Below, piece by piece: positions 35,621 to 44,201 of a stretch of DNA of 64,000 nt; position 1 is the stretch's first letter, and every line of letters begins with the position of its first letter. This DNA comes from Verrucomicrobia bacterium IMCC26134 (GTDB lineage Bacteria; Verrucomicrobiota; Verrucomicrobiia; Opitutales; Opitutaceae). A program made the translations under genes and the position numbers. The stretch lies in contig CP011265.1 of NCBI GenBank assembly GCA_000972765.1, forward strand, positions 1,364,001 through 1,428,000. The letters run 5' to 3'. The notes under the pieces are model-generated. The model was not told the DNA's origin. It did no database searches and worked only from the letters and a program-made list of their open reading frames with translations.

Positions 35621-37498
35621 ATGAACTCAGTAATAAAAAGCTTCGCTGCCAAAATCACCCTCATTACCCTGATCGGTTTGAGCGTTTTGGCGACCATTAA
35701 TGCCGCTCCACTGCCCAGCGCTTTCGGTGTCTGGGACCGGGGAGAAGCCATGGATCCTAAAGCGTATCCATTCCTGAGGGGAACGTCATGCGAAGCGCCT
35801 TGGAATGAAGTGGAGAAAAAGCCGGGCGTCTATGACTGGAGCTTCATGGATGCGGCGATTGAGAGGGCTATTAAGGACAGTATCTCGCTCTATTTCTCAT
35901 TCGAGGCTGGTCCGAAAACGCCGGACTGGGTGTATGAAAAAGGCGTCCCCAAGGTCGTAACGGATAATAAGATGCACGCTGATAAATTTCCTTACTATCC
36001 CTATTATCTCTCCTCGGAATACAAGACCTACTATCACCGCTTTCTCACCGAGATAGCTAAACACATCAACACCTACCCCAAAGAGAAGCTGGAGCGCATC
36101 GCTTTCATCCAGGTCAAAACGGGCTGCACCGGGGACGAATGTGCCTACAAGGGCAACCCCAAGGATCCCAAATACAACTTGGAAACGTCGAGTCCGGAGT
36201 GGAGGGCTTTCCGGTTGGAGACTTTCGCCCTGCATGCCAAGCTGTTCGGTGCGGAATCCGGACTGAATATCAGCCTGCTTTTGAACAACGTCGCACCCGA
36301 GGCGGAAAGCGATGGCAAGAAGGATTTCACGGAGGAGTGGAATTGGGCAACCACCACGCTTAAGGACGGCTTCGGCATTAAGAACGGGGCACTCTCCCGG
36401 GGACATCATATGACCGGGGAAATCCCCGCGGTGAATACATTCCTTCCTTACCTCATAGATGCCAACGGAGTCACCCTGTTTCGGAGATCGGAGATGGATC
36501 AGTCCTGGCAGAGGCCCTTGTATCAGCTCAACGTTCCGCTTAACTTTTACTGGAGCGCGATCAATGGCCTGAACTCGGGGCAAAGCATCTGGGACGTAAC
36601 CAAAAGCGCCATCGAGGCGAGCAAGGAACGGGGATTCGACTATTCGTTCTACTTTTTCAACCGTTATGCTGGCCAGATATATCCCAAAACCGCCACCGGT
36701 GCGTTTTGCGCCTTGCACAAGGGCCTGGATGCTTCCGACACGAATGCTTATCCCGAGGCTACATTTGGTAAGGCCTCCAAAGGCAACGTGGAGCGGATGG
36801 AGAAAATTACCGCCGCCTATGCCAAGTATGGCGCGGCCATCGATGACAAAAACGCCCTCACCTTGGGGCAGGTCGGGCAACGTGGCGATCAATCCGGATT
36901 CAATGACGTCGGCTGGCAAATCTGGCCGGATAATTACGGGCGCTTTCTCACGCAAATCGAGCCTGATGCCACGTCCATCCCGCTGTGGCGTGTCGGCGGC
37001 CCGATTACCAATACCTCCTCGATCTATTCCCGGTTCGCCCGCGGTTTCGAGCACGCCTCCGGCAGGGACACGATGCTCTTCAAACTGCACGACGGTTTTT
37101 CCGCCGACGCCAAGCCCAAGGTAATGACGATCACGGTCGTCTGGTATGACGGTCAGCAAGGTTCGACTTGGAAGCTGGATTACGATGCCGGTCCCGCGAC
37201 CATGAAGACCGCGCTAACCGTCACCGGAAAAGGCGACCAAACGTGGCATCATGAGACCGTCACCGTGCGTGACGCGGTTTTCAATCATGGTGGTAAGAAG
37301 GGCGCTGACCTGGCCTTGGTGAACACGGACGCGAAAGACGACGTTTTCAGTCTGGTCGAAGTTCACCGTGGGGAACCGAAACTTCCGCTACTCCTTCCGC
37401 CTACTGAAGTGAAAGCCTTTCCAGCCTCTGGCAAAGGTGCCAAATACGGAAAACGTGAAAAAGGGAAAAAGGACAAGTCGGCTGACGGCGAGATATAA
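35621..37498 (+). CDS. Secreted TIM-barrel putative glycoside hydrolase, paralogue 1
   Basis: 625 residues with signal peptide (KITLITLIGLSVLATINA). It opens with SAFGVWDRGEAMDPKAYPFL, EKKPGVYDWSFMDAAIERAI and TPDWVYEKGVPKV, a GH42/GH5-like barrel pattern. AFIQVKTGCTGDECAYKG carries acids at a strand end, and FRRSEMDQSWQ is a second conserved spot. Residues from about 480 form a beta-sandwich (TITVVWYDGQQGSTWKLDYD, VNTDAKDDVFSLVEVHRG). The tail is strongly basic (KREKGKKDKSADGEI). The next gene is a close paralogue 32 bp downstream; others are at 24968 and 47802. The exact GH family is not assigned. Confidence 0.72.
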   Translation: MNSVIKSFAAKITLITLIGLSVLATINAAPLPSAFGVWDRGEAMDPKAYPFLRGTSCEAPWNEVEKKPGVYDWSFMDAAIERAIKDSISLYFSFEAGPKTPDWVYEKGVPKVVTDNKMHADKFPYYPYYLSSEYKTYYHRFLTEIAKHINTYPKEKLERIAFIQVKTGCTGDECAYKGNPKDPKYNLETSSPEWRAFRLETFALHAKLFGAESGLNISLLLNNVAPEAESDGKKDFTEEWNWATTTLKDGFGIKNGALSRGHHMTGEIPAVNTFLPYLIDANGVTLFRRSEMDQSWQRPLYQLNVPLNFYWSAINGLNSGQSIWDVTKSAIEASKERGFDYSFYFFNRYAGQIYPKTATGAFCALHKGLDASDTNAYPEATFGKASKGNVERMEKITAAYAKYGAAIDDKNALTLGQVGQRGDQSGFNDVGWQIWPDNYGRFLTQIEPDATSIPLWRVGGPITNTSSIYSRFARGFEHASGRDTMLFKLHDGFSADAKPKVMTITVVWYDGQQGSTWKLDYDAGPATMKTALTVTGKGDQTWHHETVTVRDAVFNHGGKKGADLALVNTDAKDDVFSLVEVHRGEPKLPLLLPPTEVKAFPASGKGAKYGKREKGKKDKSADGEI

Positions 37499-37530
37499 TA
37501 AACCAACAGTTTGATAACTCTAGGTTCATC

Positions 37531-39414
37531 ATGAAAAAACCCCCCCTCGGGCTCTTCGTCCTCACTCTAATCGGCATCTGCTCATGGCTTCATGCTGCGC
37601 CTCCGCCGACTGCCTTCGGCGTATGGGATCGTGCCGACGCTTCCGATCCCAAGGAGTATCCGTTCCTGAAAGGATTGGCGTTCAATCAAGCTTGGAAAGA
37701 TGTGGAAAAACAGCCCGGCGTCTTTGACTGGAGCACTCTGGATCAGGCAATGGAAAGCGCCGTTCAGAAAAACCAGTTCATCTACCTCGCGTTGGGCGTG
37801 GGGCCTGATGCACCCCTATGGATCTATGCCAAGGGCGTCCCGGAGGTGAAGACCGACAACCAAATTCACGATAGTTGGCCCGTTTACCCCTTCTATCCTT
37901 CGCCGACATACAAATCGCTTTTCCAGCGATTGATTACGGAATACGGGAAGCACATCCGCAGTTACCCGATAGAAAAACAGAAGCGCATTGCGTTCATTCA
38001 GGTCAAGACCGGCTGCACCGGCGATGAATGCGCTTACAAGGGCGATGTGGTGGAGAAGAAATTCGACTTGCCCGTGAAGTCGCCCGCGTGGCGGGAGTTC
38101 CGCTTGTGGGCGTTCGACGTATTTGTGAAGACCTTTCAGGAAAGTTCTGACCATCCCCAGATCAGCCTGATGTTTAACAACGCTTCGCCGGGTGAGGATG
38201 ATGGGGGCGGGCAGGGTTATCAAAAAGAGTGGGAGTGGGTGATGGCCAATTCCAAGGGCGGGGTTGGGATCAAGATCGGCGGCAGTGCGCGCGGTCATCA
38301 CTTGAGCGGGGAACGGACCAAGATTGACACTTGGCAACCCCGTCTGATCGGCGCGCAAGGCACTCCGTTGTTTGCCCGCTCGGAAATGGACCAAACCTGG
38401 CAGCGCGCGTATTATCAGCTAAACGTTCCGCTCAGCTTTTATTGGGGTGCGCTCACCGGCCTGCAAAACGGCCAAAGCATTTGGGATATCAGTGCCGGCG
38501 CCATGGGTGCGTGCAAGGAGCAGGGCTTTGACTACTCTTTTTATTTCTTCAACCGCTACGCGGGACAGACTCAGCCGCAGACGGCCACCGACGCCTTCTG
38601 CGCCCTGCACAAAGGATTGGATTCCGCCGATACGAAGGCCTACCCTGAGGAGCAATTCGGCACGGCCGGCAAAGCCAATGTAGATCGCATGCTGAAGATC
38701 TGCGACGCGTATTCCAAGTATGGCGCGGCGGTCGACGACAAGAATGGGCTGTTGCTGGGCCAGGTTCGGCAACGCGACACGCAAACCGGATTTAACGACG
38801 TGGGCTGGGACATTTGGCCGGACAACTACGGTCGCTTCCTCGATCAGATAGATGCCGATGCCAGCTCTATCCCGCTATGGCGTGTTGGCGGACCGATCAC
38901 CAAGACCTCATCCATCTATTCCCGCTTTGCGCGCAGCTTCGAGCACGACTCCGGCAAGGACGCCATGTATTTCAAATTGCACGAGGGCTTCTCTCAAGGT
39001 AACGAGCCGAAGGTCATGACGATGACGGTCGTCTGGTATGACGAGACGGAAGGATCGACCTGGAAGTTGTGTTACGATGCGGGCAAGGCGGGCATGAAGA
39101 CGGCGCTGAACGTCACCGGGAAAGGTGACAAGCAGTGGCATCATGAAACGGTCACGGTCGAGGATGCCGTCCTTCGTCAGGGAGGAAGCAAGGGTGCTGA
39201 CTTCGCTCTAGTGAACACCGATGCCAAGGACGACATCTTTAGCCTGATTGAAGTCCATCGCGGCAAGCTGGAGACGCCCGTGCTTGTGCCTCCCACCCAT
39301 TACAAGGTGTCTGACAAAGCGCCGATGCCGCCCAAAGCAGATAAGGCAGGCAAGGGCGGTAAAGATAAGAAAGGTAAAAAGAAGCAACCGGCTGACGGCG
39401 AGGCATCGGAATAA
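37531..39414 (+). CDS. Secreted TIM-barrel putative glycoside hydrolase, paralogue 2
   Basis: 627 residues, tandem paralogue of the preceding gene along its whole length. Signal peptide LGLFVLTLIGICSWLHAAPP. Conserved landmarks: TAFGVWDRADASDPKEYPFL, EKQPGVFDWSTLDQAM, AFIQVKTGCTGDECAYKG, FARSEMDQTWQRAYYQLNVP, and a C-terminal sandwich with VNTDAKDDIFSLIEVHRG. The tail is the most basic in the window (GKGGKDKKGKKKQPADGEAS). Tandem duplication with retained acids suggests two enzymes with related but distinct specificities. Confidence 0.72.
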   Translation: MKKPPLGLFVLTLIGICSWLHAAPPPTAFGVWDRADASDPKEYPFLKGLAFNQAWKDVEKQPGVFDWSTLDQAMESAVQKNQFIYLALGVGPDAPLWIYAKGVPEVKTDNQIHDSWPVYPFYPSPTYKSLFQRLITEYGKHIRSYPIEKQKRIAFIQVKTGCTGDECAYKGDVVEKKFDLPVKSPAWREFRLWAFDVFVKTFQESSDHPQISLMFNNASPGEDDGGGQGYQKEWEWVMANSKGGVGIKIGGSARGHHLSGERTKIDTWQPRLIGAQGTPLFARSEMDQTWQRAYYQLNVPLSFYWGALTGLQNGQSIWDISAGAMGACKEQGFDYSFYFFNRYAGQTQPQTATDAFCALHKGLDSADTKAYPEEQFGTAGKANVDRMLKICDAYSKYGAAVDDKNGLLLGQVRQRDTQTGFNDVGWDIWPDNYGRFLDQIDADASSIPLWRVGGPITKTSSIYSRFARSFEHDSGKDAMYFKLHEGFSQGNEPKVMTMTVVWYDETEGSTWKLCYDAGKAGMKTALNVTGKGDKQWHHETVTVEDAVLRQGGSKGADFALVNTDAKDDIFSLIEVHRGKLETPVLVPPTHYKVSDKAPMPPKADKAGKGGKDKKGKKKQPADGEASE

Positions 39415-39466
39415 CCAGCTCAGCCTCCTCCATCCATACATCCAACTCTAGTCCAAAAACAAATTC

Positions 39467-40939
39467 ATGAAAAACCGACGTATTCTTCTTCCTCTAATCA
39501 CGCTATTGCTCGCTCCGCTGACGATTCTGCACGCCGCCGAGTCAGCGAAGCCACCTGCCAAGCCCAACATCATCTACATCCTCCTCGATGACGCAGGCTA
39601 CGGCGACTTTGGCTGCTATGGTCAAACAGCGTTTACAACTCCGCATGTGGATGAGATGGCAAGCGAGGGCATGAAGTTCACCCGTCACTATGCGGGAGCG
39701 GCGGTTTGCGCCCCCTCGAGGACCACGCTCATGACCGGTTTGCACACCGGCCACAGCCGGGTGCGCGCCAATGGCCCCGCAACGATTCCCGATACCGATC
39801 TGACCGTGCCGCGGCTGCTCAAGGATGCGGGCTATCAGACTGCCTGCATCGGGAAATACGGTCTCGGCATGCCGCTCGCTCCAGATGATCCCAAAAAGAA
39901 GGGCTTCGATTATGCCTTCGGTTATGTGGACACCGCGCACGCGCACAACGGCTACCCCACCTACCTCATCCGCAACGGCGAAAAGGTGATGTTGGATAAC
40001 CAGCAGATCCCCGGCTCCGAGAACAAACCCGGCACCGGCGTGGCCACGGCCGAGGGCCGCAAACAATGGGCACCGCAGCTCCTCGCGGACGACGTGCAGC
40101 AGTATCTGGATCAGCGCGCGAAGGACAAGAGCCAGCCGTTTTTTCTCTATTACACGCCCATTCTACCTCATGCGAACAATGAAGCGGACGAGAGCTCGCC
40201 GCTCGGTCACGGCATGGAAACCCCAAGCTACGGCGAGTTCGCGTCTCGCGACTGGCCCGACGTTCAAAAGGGCTACGCAAGCGCCATGAGATTCGTGGAC
40301 AACGAGGTTGGAGCGGTGCTCGCCAAATTGAAGGCGCTTGGGCTCGATGATAACACCATCGTCATGCTTTCCAGCGACAACGGACCGCATAAAGAAGGTG
40401 GAAATGATCCGGCCTTTTTCAAAAGCAGCGGCGGTCTCGCCGGCATCAAGCGTGATCTCACCGAGGGCGGTGTGCGTATGCCTTTTGTTGTAAGATGGCC
40501 CGGCAAGATCAAGGCGGGCACGATCAGCGAGCAAGTCAGCGGCTTCCAGGATTTGATGCCCACCGTGGCGGATCTCTCCGGCGGTAAAGTGACGTCGGAG
40601 TGCGACGGCATTTCCTTCCTTCCGACCTTGCTCGGAAAAAACGATCAGCAGAAGAAACATGACTATCTGTTCTGGTATGGCTCCGAAAAAGGAGGGAAAC
40701 TCGCTGTTCTCAAGTGGCCGTGGAAGCTCCTCCACCTCAATACGGGATCCGCGGAAGCGTCTGACGAGTCAGGAAAATCCACCGCCAAAAAGAAGATGAC
40801 CGCTCCCAAGCCGCTCGTCGTTCAGCTCTTCAACTTGGAGGACGATCCTACCGAGTCCAAGAATGTCGCAAAGGAAAACCCCGAGTTGGTCGAGGAACTG
40901 GAGGCGCTGATGAAGCAAGCTTGGCGCAATCCCTCCTGA
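39467..40939 (+). CDS. Secreted sulfatase (CAPSR type)
   Basis: 490 residues with signal peptide (RILLPLITLLLAPLTILHA). Motifs: NIIYILLDDAGYGDFGCYGQ, AVCAPSRTTLMTGLHTGHSR (formylglycine site), TACIGKYGLGMPLAPDD, FFLYYTPILPHANNEADE and IVMLSSDNGPHKEG. The GKYG in place of the usual GKWH is seen in the choline- and arylsulfatase-like subgroup with this opening. The C-terminal MKQAWRNPS also ends the collapsed remnant at 30894, showing that a second copy once existed. The start follows the paralogue 2 gene by 52 bp. Confidence 0.93.
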   Translation: MKNRRILLPLITLLLAPLTILHAAESAKPPAKPNIIYILLDDAGYGDFGCYGQTAFTTPHVDEMASEGMKFTRHYAGAAVCAPSRTTLMTGLHTGHSRVRANGPATIPDTDLTVPRLLKDAGYQTACIGKYGLGMPLAPDDPKKKGFDYAFGYVDTAHAHNGYPTYLIRNGEKVMLDNQQIPGSENKPGTGVATAEGRKQWAPQLLADDVQQYLDQRAKDKSQPFFLYYTPILPHANNEADESSPLGHGMETPSYGEFASRDWPDVQKGYASAMRFVDNEVGAVLAKLKALGLDDNTIVMLSSDNGPHKEGGNDPAFFKSSGGLAGIKRDLTEGGVRMPFVVRWPGKIKAGTISEQVSGFQDLMPTVADLSGGKVTSECDGISFLPTLLGKNDQQKKHDYLFWYGSEKGGKLAVLKWPWKLLHLNTGSAEASDESGKSTAKKKMTAPKPLVVQLFNLEDDPTESKNVAKENPELVEELEALMKQAWRNPS

Positions 40940-41023
40940 GCAGGCGAATCGCCCGCGCCCCATGCCGTGATAACTGGCTGTGATGGCAATCAGCCGTAGG
41001 TTTTTAGCCCGCCCATTGTTCCC

Positions 41024-42622
41024 ATGAACCACATTCTAAAACTAATCCTTGTCGCGCTGCCGCTGAGTTCGGCCGCCGCGCTCTTTGCCGCCGATCTTAC
41101 CAAGCCGGAAATCAAACCCAACATCCTGATCATTCTGGCCGACGACATGGGTTACTCGGACATCGGGTGCTATGGAGGGGAGATTCAAACTCCGCATCTG
41201 GACAAACTCGCCGCGGGTGGAGCCAAGTTCACCCAAATGTATAATACCGCCAAGTGCTTTCCCACGCGTGCTTCATTGCTTACCGGTGCATATTTCCAGC
41301 GGACGAATGCGGATTTCGCAAAAACAGCGACCCTGGGTGAGGTGCTCCGGCCAGCTGGCTACAACACCTTTTGGTCGGGAAAGCAGCACGCGAAATTCAA
41401 TCCGGTGACGCGCGGATTTGATCGCTACTATGGAATGATCGGAGGCTGCGAAAACCACTTCAATCCCGGGACGGACGCCGCTCCGGGCCAGCCGGTGCCA
41501 GCCTACAAGATCGCTGGCAATCGCTGGGCTCTCGACGAGGAGGGTGTGCCGGAAAACGCTAATTACGTCCCGCAGGATCCCAAGTTCTACGACACCGATG
41601 CCTTTACCGATCGTGCGCTGACCTGGCTGGATGAATATAAAAAGGACAACAAGCCGTTTCTGCTCTATATGGCTTACACCGCGCCTCACTGGCCCTTGCA
41701 CGCCTGGCCCGAGGACATTGCCAAATACAAGGGCGTCTACGATGGCGGCTACGAGGCCGTGCGTCAGGCCCGTTATAAGCGGCAGGTTGAGATGGGGCTC
41801 ATCGATCCGAAGACGGCGCCGCTACCGGCCATGGAGATAGGGGAGAGGAAGCCCAAATGGGAGGACCTCTCGTCCGACGAGCGAAAGCTGGAAGCGATGC
41901 GGATGGAGATCTATGCAGCGATGGTTGATCGGTTGGATCAAAACATAGGGCGCCTGATCAAAAAACTGGAAGGGCAGGGCAAACTCGATAACACCTTGAT
42001 TATATTTTTATCAGATAACGGAGCCTGCGCGACCGACCCCAAAATTGATAACGCCGACCCCGACGCGCCGATGGGTAGCGTGGCGAGTTACCCCAGCTAT
42101 GGCCAAAACTGGGCGACCGTGAGCGACACCCCCTTGCGCAAATGGAAGACCACCAGCCATGAGGGCGGCATCAACACGCCGCTCATCGTTCACTGGCCGG
42201 CCGGATTCGCGCCGTTGTCCGAATGGAACCGCGAACCCGCTCACTTGGTGGACATCATGCCAACGGTTCTGGCGGTATCGGGTGCGAAGTTCCCCGGCGA
42301 GTCAAAGGAAGCCGAAATTCGTCCATCCGGCGGCGTGAGCCTGCTACCCGCTTTTAAAGGCGAGACGCTTGCACGCAACAACCCTCTGTTCTTCCAGTTT
42401 GGTAAAGGTGCCGCGATCCGCGATGGGCAATGGAAACTCGTGCGACTGGGCCCGACGTGGGAATTGTATAATGTAGCCACGGACCGTAACGAGATGCACG
42501 ACCTCGTGAAAACACACCCCGAAATTGCCCAGAAAATGGAAGCGCAGTGGCTGGCCTGGTGGAGAGATTGCACGGGCGCGGAGTGGACCGGAAAAGCCCC
42601 GAAAGAGATCAAGGATGAGTGA
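41024..42622 (+). CDS. Secreted sulfatase (CFPTR type), paralogue of 33955-35556
   Basis: 532 residues with signal peptide (LILVALPLSSAAALFA). Motifs: NILIILADDMGYSDIGCYGG, AKCFPTRASLLTGAYFQR, SGKQHAKFNPVTRGFDRYYG, FLLYMAYTAPHWPLHAWPED and LIIFLSDNGACATD. The sequence agrees with the 33955 gene in nearly every block, including the C-terminal WWRDCTGAEWTGKAPKE. Sequence drift is concentrated in the loop around residues 260-290 and in the C-terminal third. Likely a diverged duplicate for a related sulfate position. Confidence 0.93.
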   Translation: MNHILKLILVALPLSSAAALFAADLTKPEIKPNILIILADDMGYSDIGCYGGEIQTPHLDKLAAGGAKFTQMYNTAKCFPTRASLLTGAYFQRTNADFAKTATLGEVLRPAGYNTFWSGKQHAKFNPVTRGFDRYYGMIGGCENHFNPGTDAAPGQPVPAYKIAGNRWALDEEGVPENANYVPQDPKFYDTDAFTDRALTWLDEYKKDNKPFLLYMAYTAPHWPLHAWPEDIAKYKGVYDGGYEAVRQARYKRQVEMGLIDPKTAPLPAMEIGERKPKWEDLSSDERKLEAMRMEIYAAMVDRLDQNIGRLIKKLEGQGKLDNTLIIFLSDNGACATDPKIDNADPDAPMGSVASYPSYGQNWATVSDTPLRKWKTTSHEGGINTPLIVHWPAGFAPLSEWNREPAHLVDIMPTVLAVSGAKFPGESKEAEIRPSGGVSLLPAFKGETLARNNPLFFQFGKGAAIRDGQWKLVRLGPTWELYNVATDRNEMHDLVKTHPEIAQKMEAQWLAWWRDCTGAEWTGKAPKEIKDE

Positions 42623-42724
42623 CCACTGGACTCTATCGCCTTGTAGCGAACCATGAGAACTGAGCCAGGCCATCAGCCTCAAATAACACTCTTTCAGGCG
42701 AATAATAGACCGCTTGGACGATTG

Positions 42725-44185
42725 ATGCTCAACCGACGCAGCTTTTTGGGCGCCGTCGCGACTGCCTTGGCTTGGACCGGATCGGGACTGGGTGGCGGAC
42801 CGCTTTTTGCCAAGCCTGGTCCGGCTAAAAGCCTCACCGTTAAAGCCCGGCCGCGGTTCCTCTATGAGCAGGGACCGTTGGTCATGGCGGAGGATTCCGT
42901 GCGCGATGCCATTGGCGGTTATTCGTTGGCGAAACTTCCCAACCCCGAGCCCAAGTGCCAGGTGCGTTTGCAAGGCGACAACATCACTCCGCTGACCGAA
43001 CGGCTGTGGAAGATCGCGCTCGACGACGCGGAGCACAATCTCGTGACCAGCGAGTCGGGCACAGTGTATTTCGGCGCGGGCAGCCAGTATGGCCTTCGGA
43101 TTTACGAGCGTGATATCGCCGTCTCCGGTGTGCTGGGCCTCAACCGTTTCTATCCGGAAATCATGCTTTCTTCGCTGAGGGTGGCGCGCGAAATCCGCAA
43201 GGAATTGGGCTACAAAGTTTCGGCTCCGCACGTGGTCAAAGAGATCGCCGCCCCGTGGGAGGTGATTGCGCAAATTGATAAGGAGATCATGGCGAAATAC
43301 CGGACCAACTCCTACACCCGACGCACCGATGATGTGGCCTGGCTGTGGGCGGTGGACGATCTTTTCACGCTCCATCCCAAGCTGGCTGACTGGGCTTGGA
43401 TGGCTGAAAACGGCGAGCTGTTTTTCAATAACTTCTATGCGCCGTGGTTTGATCAAAGCGACGGCCTTTACCGCGGCCAACCGCTCTTTCACGATATCCA
43501 AAGCTCTGCCTACCCCAAGGGCATGAGCACTGCCGATTGCGTGCTGCTGAAATCTCTCGCCACCAACTGCCTCTACTATCGCGGTATGCAGGCCATGGCC
43601 AAGGCGTGCGAAAAATCCGGCCGCCCCGTCGCTGATAATCAGCATTGGCTCGACCGCGCCGCCGCACTCAAGGCCTGCATCCTGAAGACGTTCACCCAGC
43701 CCGACGGAGCACTCGCTTATTACAAGGATCGCCACGGGAAACTCATGATCAACCGCTCGGGCTACGCGACCGCCTTTGCCGTCATTTTCGGAATTGTGGA
43801 GGGCGACGCAGCCAAGGCGGCCTACGCAGGCTTTCCAACGCCCGACAACGGCATTCCGCTCTTCTTCCCGTTCATCGCCGGCACCGAAGGTTCGGTGTGG
43901 CACAACCAAGCCAGTTGGCCTTTCTGCGACACCTTCTTCCTCTGGGGGAAATCAATCGCCGACGGTAAAGACTACACCGACTACAACGCCGCACTGCTTG
44001 CCCGTTCGATCGGCACCGCCATCAAACCCCAAAAAGCGAAGGAGGATCAGGCGGAAGCGGATGGGTTTGGATCCTTCCACGAATACATCACGCTGCCGGA
44101 CGGCTTCATTCATGGCTCAGGCCGCCAGCTCTGGTCGGCCGCCGCCTACCTCAACGTCTGCATTCGTGCCGGGCTCGTAGCCTAA
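42725..44185 (+). CDS. Tat-exported six-hairpin glycosidase (alpha-rhamnosidase-like)
   Basis: 486 residues from the ATG at 42725. The next ATG upstream (42653) adds 24 residues before the export signal and is not preferred. The N-terminus is a Tat signal: NRRSFLGAVATALAWTG. The rest is rich in helices typical of (alpha/alpha)6 barrels: RTDDVAWLWAVDDLFTLHPK, YAPWFDQSDGLYRGQPLF, DCVLLKSLATNCLYYRG, HWLDRAAALKACILKTF and YATAFAVIFGIVEGDAAKAA. The pattern resembles bacterial alpha-L-rhamnosidase or related glycosidases. It is the only clearly Tat-dependent protein here, so it may fold in the cytoplasm with a cofactor or metal. Ends 16 bp from the convergent sulfatase. Confidence 0.75.
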   Translation: MLNRRSFLGAVATALAWTGSGLGGGPLFAKPGPAKSLTVKARPRFLYEQGPLVMAEDSVRDAIGGYSLAKLPNPEPKCQVRLQGDNITPLTERLWKIALDDAEHNLVTSESGTVYFGAGSQYGLRIYERDIAVSGVLGLNRFYPEIMLSSLRVAREIRKELGYKVSAPHVVKEIAAPWEVIAQIDKEIMAKYRTNSYTRRTDDVAWLWAVDDLFTLHPKLADWAWMAENGELFFNNFYAPWFDQSDGLYRGQPLFHDIQSSAYPKGMSTADCVLLKSLATNCLYYRGMQAMAKACEKSGRPVADNQHWLDRAAALKACILKTFTQPDGALAYYKDRHGKLMINRSGYATAFAVIFGIVEGDAAKAAYAGFPTPDNGIPLFFPFIAGTEGSVWHNQASWPFCDTFFLWGKSIADGKDYTDYNAALLARSIGTAIKPQKAKEDQAEADGFGSFHEYITLPDGFIHGSGRQLWSAAAYLNVCIRAGLVA

Positions 44186-44201
44186 AAATTGCAGATTTCA
44201 G

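Noticed and set aside
42344-43909. Minus-strand open frame of 521 codons opposite the sulfatase and six-hairpin genes
   Set aside because: It mirrors the codons of clear plus-strand genes, has no family motif or signal peptide, and begins and ends inside them.
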